DNA of 64,000 nucleotides. It comes from JAQUBU01 sp036677685 (GTDB lineage: Bacteria; Bacillota; Syntrophomonadia; Syntrophomonadales; Syntrophomonadaceae). The position numbers were made by a program, and so were the translations under genes. The DNA lies in contig JAVBWA010000007.1 in NCBI GenBank assembly GCA_036677685.1, positions 3,473 to 67,472 of the forward strand, written 5' to 3'. This document shows, in pieces, positions 9,370 to 16,176 of the stretch; position 1 is the first letter of the stretch; every line of letters begins with the position of its first letter. The notes beneath the pieces are model-generated. The model did not search any database and was not told the DNA's origin. It was given only the letters and a program-made list of their open reading frames with translations.

Positions 9370-9654
9370 GATAAAAATACCCTCCAGTCCCAATCAGGGA
9401 CGAGAGGGAACTCCCGCGGTACCACCCTGCTTGTCGCAGCTAAATAAGCTTTGACCTCTTGCAGCTAGCTTTGTTAACGGACATCTGCGTCCGGCAATCC
9501 TATTAGGCTTTGAGGCTGTTCGAATTGCGGCTCCGGGATGAGATCATATGAAATGTTGATGCCGGTTTTCACCAGACCCGGCTCTCTGAAATCAAGTGAT
9601 TTCTTATGTTAGTTCCCTTCATAGCCCTTTTCTTATTATGCAATTAGTAATTAT
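9370..9654 (-). promoter_or_regulatory. T-box leader of the ilv-leu operon
   Basis: The conserved T-box sequence AGGGTGGTACCGCGG is read on the minus strand at 9414-9428 and is followed by the attenuator terminator. Upstream, Stem I features are visible: the AGAGAGCC segment and a GGTGAAAACC distal part. The most plausible specifier is CTC (Leu) at 9540-9542, read in GATCTCATCC; an overlapping ATC (Ile) cannot be excluded by eye. A leucine specifier would fit an operon that includes leuACDB. Uncharged tRNA would stabilise the antiterminator and open the operon. Confidence 0.92.
9373..9408 (-). terminator. T-box attenuator terminator upstream of ilvD
   Basis: On the minus strand CCCTCTCGTCCC pairs with GGGACTGGAGGG around a five-base loop, followed by TATTTTTAT. 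It overlaps the 3' side of the T-box antiterminator, as expected for a transcriptional attenuator, and lies about 100 bp before the ilvD start. Confidence 0.85.
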
Positions 9655-9660
9655 CTATAA

Positions 9661-9689
9661 AGTATATTTAAAGCATGGGAGGCTGTCAA
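9661..9689 (-). promoter_or_regulatory. Sigma-A promoter of the ilv-leu operon
   Basis: Read on the minus strand this is TTGACA, 17 bp, TATACT: a consensus -35 and a near-consensus -10. Transcription would start near 9654, immediately before the T-box Stem I. Confidence 0.85.
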
Positions 9690-9698
9690 TATAGTTAT

Positions 9699-11693
9699 CT
9701 AATGTTTTTCCCCTTTTTTTTGCTCCACTTTGCGGATATATTCCTTAAGATTAAGGTTATTCGGGCGGCCGGAAAGATACCTTTTCTTTTCTTTTTGACG
9801 GATTCTTTTGAACAAAGCCCATAGCAGTCTTCTGCCTTCTTCGGTTTGCGAGGCTTCAGACGGACTCATTCCCGATAATGTGGTGAGCCGTGAATTATAC
9901 CACTTGTTAAGATAGATTTCTTTGAGAATTGGTTCCAACTGGGGGTACTCCTTTTTAACATCGACTGTTAAAACATCAAAAATGCTTTCCGTTTTGAGTT
10001 CTATTCCGTCAAACTCAAGATAATCGTACATGTTATATTCAAAATTTTTCCGGGCCAAATTCATATCCCGCTCACCAAAGGTAGACAGCGTAACCCAATT
10101 GGGCCCTAACATATACTCGGCAAAAAAGCCGGGTTCCCCACAGCAGTCATCAAATTGATAATATATCTCATATTCTTCAGAAATTTCAAACTCCATATTT
10201 TTGAGATTTTCAATCCGCTCCCTGACCTGATTGCCGTCCTTGACTAGATAGCGGGCACAGATTAGCCGCATCCCATCTTCGGATATTAGGTCTTCCTCAC
10301 CCAGGAGAATATCCTCGAAATAAATATAGCGTCCACCCAGATAATTGCATGCGTTTAAAAAGCTCACTTCGTATTCACCCCGGCAAAGCACGGGAACATT
10401 GGGGGTTGAGGTTATAAGATCATGAAAACTAAGGATGGTCGAAGCTTCACGGGCGATTACCACAAACTCATCGCCGTTTAGAACCAGATCAGCAACAACT
10501 CCACTTAAAAGCGATACTCCATGATTAAAATCATCTTCATGGGAACTAACCCGCATATGCATGCCGCCGGGAAGTTCCTCAACTTCTCTAATGTTTTCGA
10601 CTTTGTCCAGAAGGTCAAATAGTTCATCAATGTCACTTACTTCATATACCCGGCATAATACCTTGATATTAAAGGGGTTTAACTCCTGGACATCCACTAT
10701 CCCATTTTTAACCCGCTCTATATCAGTAATCAGCCAATTGCTCCCATCCTCGCGCTGTAAATAAAAGTTGTAGCTGTAACGATACACGGTATACTCTTTG
10801 AGAAATAGAGTGTATGCAGCAACCCTGGCCGTGTGTGAAGAGCCATAGACTTCATTGACTTCCCCTTCGAGCAGCACCTTTCCGGGGTTGTTAAAATCGG
10901 CAAATTCATCGCCATTTACGGTATCATCTCCGCAAAACAGGGATGCCACATATGGAGCATCCTGGTATCTAAGGGCATAAAAAAAGCTGTTGACAACCTG
11001 GCGTGGTGCCAGTCTTACAGATATTTTTCTGATAAGCTCCTTCTCTCGAACCGGATTATTTTTAAAGTCGTAGTCCAAATATTTCTGATATAAATACTTC
11101 CCTAGAGCCGGCCGGTTCATATGACAAATGTTAAAAGCATGGGCTGAGACCACCAGAAAAGAGGCCTCTTTAAAACTAAGCTCAATCATATCCGCCGAAC
11201 TTATTCTATCTTCTTCATACTGCTGCCAGGGCATATTTTCTATTAAGAAAAAGCTGTGCACTCCATCAGGATTGAAGGTAAGATAAAAACACTCCACATG
11301 TAAATTATTGCCGGCACTTTTCCAGGCTATATCCAGAGTTATCCTGCCAGTATGGCGGCTGCAACTAGCGTAAGCCCTATAGAATTCACCCTGAAATACC
11401 TCTGGCGGGCTTATGTCGATGCCGGCCAGCCGGTATTTTTCCAAGGCTCGATTGCAAATAGCTTCCAGTTCTTTCCCGTACTCCCATTTCAATAAATAAA
11501 AAAAACCAACCATTTCAATATCATAAAAAGCAGACAGGCTTTCTACTACACTAGGGCGCATGTCATAGGGTATTTCCTCGATTATTTCCAGTAGAAAAAG
11601 GCGACCTTCATCACTAACCACCAATCTCTTTATATCATTTACCAGACTTTTCAGCACCGGCCTTGGTACTGTAGCTGCTTTTTTCTTTTTCAT
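9699..11693 (-). CDS. Uncharacterised 664-residue cytoplasmic protein
   Basis: I do not recognise this protein. It has no signal peptide or membrane segment. The N-terminus is basic (MKKKKAAT) and the body is acidic and rich in aromatic residues, with many Tyr/Phe/Asp/Glu. Near residue 610 it carries YNSRLTTLSGMSPSEASQ followed by TEEGRRLL, which resembles a short 'G-xTPxEAxxTxxGRxLL' module seen at the end of various poorly characterised proteins, some with SEC-C zinc motifs. The last 50 residues are highly basic. It is a single-gene unit, divergent from the HD-GYP gene, and lies upstream of but apart from the ilv promoter (its stop lies just beyond the -35). Only coding status is certain. 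Confidence 0.85.
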   Translation of the reverse strand: MKKKKAATVPRPVLKSLVNDIKRLVVSDEGRLFLLEIIEEIPYDMRPSVVESLSAFYDIEMVGFFYLLKWEYGKELEAICNRALEKYRLAGIDISPPEVFQGEFYRAYASCSRHTGRITLDIAWKSAGNNLHVECFYLTFNPDGVHSFFLIENMPWQQYEEDRISSADMIELSFKEASFLVVSAHAFNICHMNRPALGKYLYQKYLDYDFKNNPVREKELIRKISVRLAPRQVVNSFFYALRYQDAPYVASLFCGDDTVNGDEFADFNNPGKVLLEGEVNEVYGSSHTARVAAYTLFLKEYTVYRYSYNFYLQREDGSNWLITDIERVKNGIVDVQELNPFNIKVLCRVYEVSDIDELFDLLDKVENIREVEELPGGMHMRVSSHEDDFNHGVSLLSGVVADLVLNGDEFVVIAREASTILSFHDLITSTPNVPVLCRGEYEVSFLNACNYLGGRYIYFEDILLGEEDLISEDGMRLICARYLVKDGNQVRERIENLKNMEFEISEEYEIYYQFDDCCGEPGFFAEYMLGPNWVTLSTFGERDMNLARKNFEYNMYDYLEFDGIELKTESIFDVLTVDVKKEYPQLEPILKEIYLNKWYNSRLTTLSGMSPSEASQTEEGRRLLWALFKRIRQKEKKRYLSGRPNNLNLKEYIRKVEQKKGEKH

Positions 11694-11811
11694 CTAACTC
11701 CTCTTAAATGCAATATTTAATCCAGATATGAATCCTACTTTATCATGCCTGACCATAAAATCCAAACTCGTAACTGTAATTTAACACTTTGTATGTTTAA
11801 TAGCAAACCCC

Positions 11812-12006
11812 TTTAAGCATCGGAAGAAACTGCTGAGCAGTTTCAACACAATTTAATCATTCCCGAAGGGAATCAATATAAGTGGTCCCCGTAGGGGGCA
11901 ACACACCGCTGCAACGAGGCGGGGAATCAGAACCGGTCGCCTGTTTGCTTAATAGGAATCCGGCCGCTTAAAGAAGCGAGGGGCCTTTTTTTTCGCCTCG
12001 TTATAA
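11812..12006 (+). repeat. Dispersed structured repeat, copy 2, with a 55-bp insert
   Basis: The copy starts TTTAAGCATCGGAAGAAACTG, has the GAAACTGC/GCAGTTTC-type 5' hairpin, and ends CGCCTCGTTATAA. Unlike other copies, about 55 bp are inserted after TTTCAACACA. The insert ends in a second CAACACA, giving 7-bp direct repeats at its edges, and contains two small hairpins (ATTCCC/GGGAAT and CCCC/GGGG). It occupies the divergent region between the 664-residue protein and the HD-GYP gene. Apart from this repeat and an inverted repeat at 12041, I see nothing else in the 463-bp gap. Confidence 0.8.
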
Positions 12007-12040
12007 CCCTCTCCACTATTACCTAATATTTATTATCTAT

Positions 12041-12061
12041 TTTCTAAACATATTTTAGAAA
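12041..12061. promoter_or_regulatory. Perfect inverted repeat upstream of the HD-GYP gene
   Basis: TTTCTAAA, 5 bp, TTTAGAAA is a perfect 8-bp inverted repeat 96 bp before the HD-GYP start. It has the size of a dimeric repressor operator, but no regulator can be named. Confidence 0.35.
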
Positions 12062-12156
12062 TGTTCAGGATTTGCGAGAAAAAAGATATTTCAAGCAGGA
12101 ATTTTGTTGTAAGAGCAGAAATTTAATAGTCTAAGTACAATTAACAGGGTGGTAAA

Positions 12157-13254
12157 GTGCGAAGAATTTCGATTCAGGATTTACAAGCGGGAATGATTGT
12201 GGGCCGCGCAATATATAACAGCGATGGCCGCATTCTCTTGCATGCCGACATGATTCTCAATGAAACCTATATATACCGGCTGCACGCAGCCGGTATACTT
12301 TCGGTTTATATAAAAGATAAATTCTCTGATGATATTGAGTTGCAAGATGTAGTCAGCGAGCAAACCAGAACAGAAACCATCAAAGTCCTCAAAGAAAATT
12401 TTAATCTTCTCGAACAACAACACAAACTTAATATCCGCATGTTTCGCACCATGGTTGATAAAATCATCGATGAGCTTTTGGTCAACCGGAATATCCTGGT
12501 TAATTTGACTGATATCCGCTCTTTTGACGATTATACATTCGCACATTCGGTTAATGTCTGCATATTGTCAATAATGACCGGTGTTACCATGCAGTATAAT
12601 GATTTGAAGCTGAAGGAACTCGGTATGGGCGCATTGCTTCATGATATCGGCAAAACTCGCATCGACCGGGAGATATTACAGAAACCTGATGATTTAACCA
12701 AAGAAGAATTTGAGGAAGTTAAGCATCATAGTGAATATGGTTTTGAAATTTTACGGAAATATGATGACTTATCCCTGCTCTCAGCACATGTTGCCTATCA
12801 GCACCATGAACGCTGGGACGGCCATGGCTATCCCCGCAAACTGGCAGGGGAACATATTCATGAATATGCCCGTATTGTTGCGGTTGCTGATGTTTACGAC
12901 GCACTTTTGGCTGACCGCCCTTACCGCCCCGGTTATACAGTTAACCAGGCCATGTTGGTTCTCAAGCGTATGTCGGGTATTTATTTGGATTCCAATTGTG
13001 TAAACGCTTTGCTTTCAAACATTTCCTCCTACCCCATTGGAAGTATAATCGCACTAAACACCGGTGAAATTGGAATAGTTGTCGATGTTAATAAAGAAAT
13101 GCCTACCCGCCCGGTTGTCAGGTTGATTTACAATAGTTTTGGTAAAACTTTTGCGCAAATCCATGAAGTTGATTTATCAAAATTATCAACAATCTGTATC
13201 GTAAGAACCTTATCTGAGAAAGAGTTTGCCATTCTTGCCATAGATTCCGAATAA
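12157..13254 (+). CDS. HD-GYP domain protein, probable cyclic-di-GMP phosphodiesterase
   Basis: HD-GYP proteins hydrolyse cyclic di-GMP to GMP or pGpG, usually affecting motility and surface attachment. The N-terminal 110 residues form a short alpha/beta module of the kind fused to many clostridial HD-GYP proteins (IQDLQAGMIVGRAIYN). The HD domain follows, with LLHDIGKTRI near residue 160, a downstream HSE, and HHERWDGHGYPRKL near residue 225, which carries the GYP triplet. VADVYDALLADRPYRPG completes the metal-site region. It starts with GTG after AGGGTGG. It is single-gene; the proximity of two chemoreceptors fits a motility role but does not prove it. Confidence 0.93.
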   Translation: MRRISIQDLQAGMIVGRAIYNSDGRILLHADMILNETYIYRLHAAGILSVYIKDKFSDDIELQDVVSEQTRTETIKVLKENFNLLEQQHKLNIRMFRTMVDKIIDELLVNRNILVNLTDIRSFDDYTFAHSVNVCILSIMTGVTMQYNDLKLKELGMGALLHDIGKTRIDREILQKPDDLTKEEFEEVKHHSEYGFEILRKYDDLSLLSAHVAYQHHERWDGHGYPRKLAGEHIHEYARIVAVADVYDALLADRPYRPGYTVNQAMLVLKRMSGIYLDSNCVNALLSNISSYPIGSIIALNTGEIGIVVDVNKEMPTRPVVRLIYNSFGKTFAQIHEVDLSKLSTICIVRTLSEKEFAILAIDSE

Positions 13255-13306
13255 TTTGCCGTATAAATTGTTGTTTTTCATCGTATATTATTAGCGGTGA
13301 TGAAAA

Positions 13307-13411
13307 ATGCATGTAAAATTTTTAAGTTTTTTTTTAATTCTTCTGATTGGCGGAACCTTGTTATATCTTTTAATAAATAAGGTTTTCCCATCCTTAATGA
13401 ACAAGAGATGA
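13307..13411 (+). CDS. Small single-pass membrane protein (34 residues)
   Basis: A 34-codon frame reads MHVKFLSFFLILLIGGTLLY and then a short basic tail ending MNKR. Residues 4-24 are almost wholly hydrophobic, giving one predicted membrane helix with a Lys-containing exit. A GGTGA lies 7 nt before the ATG, and a strong terminator (13407-13445) overlaps the stop codon. It lies 52 bp after the HD-GYP gene on the same strand and could be in its mRNA. The function is unknown. It is supported by its composition, ribosome site and terminator, not by recognised homology. Confidence 0.5.
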   Translation: MHVKFLSFFLILLIGGTLLYLLINKVFPSLMNKR

Positions 13412-13445
13412 GAATTATATCCTGATATAATTCTCATCTTTTTGG
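13407..13445 (+). terminator. Intrinsic terminator after the HD-GYP/small-peptide unit
   Basis: GATGAGAATTATAT pairs perfectly with ATATAATTCTCATC around a four-base loop and is followed by TTTTT. The stem begins inside the last codons of the 34-residue peptide gene. Confidence 0.85.
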
Positions 13446-13475
13446 TTCAAAATAGTTTTAAAGGAGGGATATAAT

Positions 13476-13637
13476 GTGACAAGATTTCGTACCAGCGATG
13501 GCCAAAGAGACATGAAGCAGAAGTTCCACTGGTTCGGAGCTATGGCCATTCCGATTGCCTTTGTCAACGGCTTGTTTTTCGGAGGTTATGCTTTGAGGAA
13601 AATCAGGCAATATTGGGAAGGCGGACCAATGGACTAA
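13476..13637 (+). CDS. Small membrane-associated protein (53 residues)
   Basis: A GTG start sits 7-8 nt after AAAGGAGGG, one of the best ribosome sites in the window. The product begins MTRFRTSDGQRDMKQKFHWF, continues with a hydrophobic stretch GAMAIPIAFVNGLFFGGYAL (residues 21-40), and ends with a basic/acidic tail, RKIRQYWEGG. This predicts one membrane helix. It lies between a terminator at 13407-13445 and a repeat remnant at 13681, so it is likely an independent transcript. I do not recognise a family. The perfect ribosome site makes it more convincing than its length suggests. Confidence 0.6.
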   Translation: MTRFRTSDGQRDMKQKFHWFGAMAIPIAFVNGLFFGGYALRKIRQYWEGGPMD

Positions 13638-13680
13638 ATAAATTATTTTAAATAGGTTCACCACTCTGGTGGACCATTTT

Positions 13681-13740
13681 TTTAAGCATAGGAACCCGAC
13701 CGTTTAAAGGAGCGGGGGTCATCTTTTCACCTCTATATAA
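13681..13740 (+). repeat. Dispersed structured repeat, copy 3 (internally deleted remnant)
   Basis: TTTAAGCAT is joined directly to AGGAACCCGACCGTTTAAAGG and a degenerate end, CACCTCTATATAA. About 75 bp of the middle, including the 5' hairpin and the AACGAGGCG arm, are missing. The surviving CCGTTT/AGCGGG-like hairpin keeps pairing through G-T. Confidence 0.65.
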
Positions 13741-13743
13741 TAA

Positions 13744-13830
13744 AAAAAGCAGGGCGATGACAGGAGTGAATCTCTACGTTATTGTAAAAGCTTTTTACAA
13801 GGCCTTGATCTTCACTCTTGTCATCGCCCT
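13744..13830 (-). terminator. Long hairpin terminator between convergent genes
   Basis: A 20-bp arm at 13751-13770 (AGGGCGATGACAGGAGTGAA) pairs at 19 of 20 positions with 13811-13830. The 40-nt loop contains the palindrome GTAAAAGCTTTTTAC. On the minus strand the stem is followed by GCTTTTTTTATTAT, so it serves the chemoreceptor gene. The stem is unusually long for a plain terminator. Confidence 0.75.
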
Positions 13831-13858
13831 ATTGCCACAATCTTAAGGATTAAAATTT

Positions 13859-15862
13859 TTATTTTAGCTTAAAAGTATCAGTAATGGATTTCAAGTTCCC
13901 AGCCAGTTCACCAAGGTCTTTGCTGATACTCACGATATTCTGCACTGCAGCCAACTGGTTTTCGCTGATAGCCGTAACTTCCTGGGCCGATGCCGCAGAC
14001 TCTTCCGTAACCGCTGAAATGTTCTCTATAGCTTGAATAATCTCGTCAGCGGATGCAACAAGTTCTTCGAAAGTTGCGGAAATATCCTGGATCGAATTGT
14101 CTATTTCCGATGCGCCATGTTCGATTTCTTGGAAAGCATTCACACTTTCACCCAGAGACTGACCTTGTTCCTTAACCAGTTTTTCAACTTTTCCGACCTC
14201 GCCTACCACGCGCTCCACTTGAGACTGAACTTCAGTTATAATAGTGGCTATGCTTAAGGTTGCAGAACCGGTTTCTTCAGCCAGTTTCCTAACCTCCTCG
14301 GCAACTACGGCAAATCCGCGTCCCGCTTCACCAGCCCGCGCAGCTTCAATGGCCGCATTTAACGCAAGCAAATTAGTCTGGCCGGCTATGTTGGTTATAA
14401 CCGTGATTATCTCGCCGATTTCCTGGGTTTTATTGCTCAAGTCCCGGATAACCCCCGAAACATTACCGGTGCTTTCAACCGTGTATTGCATCTTGTCCTT
14501 TTGCTGGGTCATTAACTGGGTAACTTTATTGACAATTCCTTTAAAATTGAAAGACTGGCGGGATATGTTTTCAGTGCTTTGCCCGACATTCTGCATAGCA
14601 GTTCCGACTTGCTGTGCCAACTCACTGGTTCGCTGCGCATCTTCAGCTTGTGAAGTTGCAGCCCGGGCCACTTCCTCCGCACTGAGACTTACCTGCTCCG
14701 AGCCCTGGCCGGTTTGTTCAGCCGTATCCATAAGATTTTGGGATACCTCGTTAAGATTTTCGGATGCACCGGCAATTTGACCGAATATGGTTTTCAAACT
14801 CTCGTTCATCTCACCCAGGGAATGCATCAGGATACCTATTTCGTTTTTAAGGTCACTTTGGATTTCCTGAGTGAGGTCCCGCCCTGCCAGCTTGCGGGTA
14901 ATCTCGGTCATATTCAGGATCGGCCGGCTGAACCTTCCCGCCACCAGCCAAATCGCGATAATTAAAAGCAGTAAAGTTCCAAAGGTAACGAATATAACTT
15001 TTTGCAGCATATCATTAAGGGGTTGGGTAACCTCCTCGACCGGCACCGTCACGCCTAATGCCCAGCCGGCCACTTCTACCGGGTCATGTGCCATATACTT
15101 GTCTACCCCGTCCAGAGTATATTCGATTACATCAGTCTGACCGGAAGTCATTTGATTGGATATGGAATCCATGCCCTCACCCAAATCGGCCAGCTTCTTC
15201 TTAAGAATCAGATTTTTATCGGGATGGGCTACAATGGTTCCGCTTTTGTCGATCATATAAGCATAGCCAGTTTTGCCCACTTTAACACTATTGACTATTT
15301 CAATCAGTTTTTCGGCTTTAATAGTTGCTCCCATCACTCCTACTACCTTATCGCCCTGGTAGATTGGTACTACAATCGGTGCTACCAGACTTCCGGTGGC
15401 TTTGGATATAACGGGTGTCGAAATGGTGGCATTACCTTTCATGGCAATTTGGAAGTATTCCCGATCACTTAAATTGAATTCCATTAAACCGACATCACCA
15501 ACTGTGGTGCCATCAGGATAGATTACATACAGGTTATCCTTTTCGGCTGACATAAGCGGAGCCAGGGTCGCTGGAATTGCATCCTTGTCCATTGCACTTA
15601 TACTGCCTAGTTTTGCTATGGTTTCCAGTTCTTTAAAGTTGCCTTCTATCCAGACATCAATTTCATTACTAGTTGAAACCGCCATAGCCTCACATTCATT
15701 TTTAATTTCCGTAGTTAAGATCTTTTTGCTTTCAAAAAAGGAAACTGCGCTTTGCCCTATCGAGGCTAAAAAGCAAGCAGCCAGAACCCAAGCCATTAAC
15801 TGAAACCGAATAGATTTGGTAAACTTCAAACCAATTCCCCCCCATCTTAGATAAACATACAT
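13859..15862 (-). CDS. Methyl-accepting chemotaxis protein (double-Cache sensor)
   Basis: This is a membrane chemoreceptor that signals through CheA/CheW. A first membrane helix lies at about residues 20-45 and an extracellular dCache-type sensor at about 50-290, with repeated YVIYPDG, DREYFQIAMKG and GYAYMIDKSGTIVAHPD segments. The second helix (FVTFGTLLLLIIAIWLVAG) leads into a HAMP domain and the cytoplasmic signalling domain. The hairpin tip reads GQTNLLALNAAIEAARAGEA and AVVAEEVRKLAEE. The 667-residue start (ATG at 15862) follows CGGAG; a TTG at 15829 after a run of seven G is an alternative. The ligand is unknown; dCache sensors commonly bind amino acids or organic acids. Confidence 0.95.
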   Translation of the reverse strand: MYVYLRWGGIGLKFTKSIRFQLMAWVLAACFLASIGQSAVSFFESKKILTTEIKNECEAMAVSTSNEIDVWIEGNFKELETIAKLGSISAMDKDAIPATLAPLMSAEKDNLYVIYPDGTTVGDVGLMEFNLSDREYFQIAMKGNATISTPVISKATGSLVAPIVVPIYQGDKVVGVMGATIKAEKLIEIVNSVKVGKTGYAYMIDKSGTIVAHPDKNLILKKKLADLGEGMDSISNQMTSGQTDVIEYTLDGVDKYMAHDPVEVAGWALGVTVPVEEVTQPLNDMLQKVIFVTFGTLLLLIIAIWLVAGRFSRPILNMTEITRKLAGRDLTQEIQSDLKNEIGILMHSLGEMNESLKTIFGQIAGASENLNEVSQNLMDTAEQTGQGSEQVSLSAEEVARAATSQAEDAQRTSELAQQVGTAMQNVGQSTENISRQSFNFKGIVNKVTQLMTQQKDKMQYTVESTGNVSGVIRDLSNKTQEIGEIITVITNIAGQTNLLALNAAIEAARAGEAGRGFAVVAEEVRKLAEETGSATLSIATIITEVQSQVERVVGEVGKVEKLVKEQGQSLGESVNAFQEIEHGASEIDNSIQDISATFEELVASADEIIQAIENISAVTEESAASAQEVTAISENQLAAVQNIVSISKDLGELAGNLKSITDTFKLK

Positions 15863-16176
15863 CCATACTCCGGCAATATCCTGTATCAGGTATTGTCAAT
15901 TGTTATTTCAGCCCCCTTTTATCTAGCTTCTTAAATTTACTTCGGGTTTTCATCAAACTTTCGACAAGATGTTTATAAATTCCTCCATTGGCAGTAATAT
16001 TATTATCGTAATTTCCGAGGTTAAATATTAGAGATTTCATAAAGCCCAAATTTATATAAAAGCTGTTGCCGTCGGCGATTTAGTCCCTCATAAACCAAAA
16101 ATGTTTTTATTTCCACCTTTGACTTAAGCCGGGTTCAAATGCAAGAATAGAATTGGATTATTCCAGGAGGTTTTCT
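15863..16176. other. 314-bp divergent intergenic region
   Basis: This lies between the divergent chemoreceptor and the glycosidase-like lipoprotein. It contains a near-palindrome, ATATCCTGTATCAGGTAT, at about 15878-15896, just before the chemoreceptor start, which could be an operator or a small leader hairpin. No gene, repeat copy or clear promoter hexamers were found; one sigma-28-like fragment (TAAA then CGGCGAT) has poor spacing. Confidence 0.3.

Noticed and set aside
11849..11907. Insert in repeat copy 2 as a solitary CRISPR repeat
   Set aside because: It has a CRISPR-like small palindrome, but there is only one instance with no spacer pattern.
16040..16085. Sigma-28 flagellar promoter near the chemoreceptor
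   Set aside because: TAAA and CGGCGAT-like parts occur, but with wrong spacing, and they point toward the lipoprotein gene rather than the chemoreceptor.
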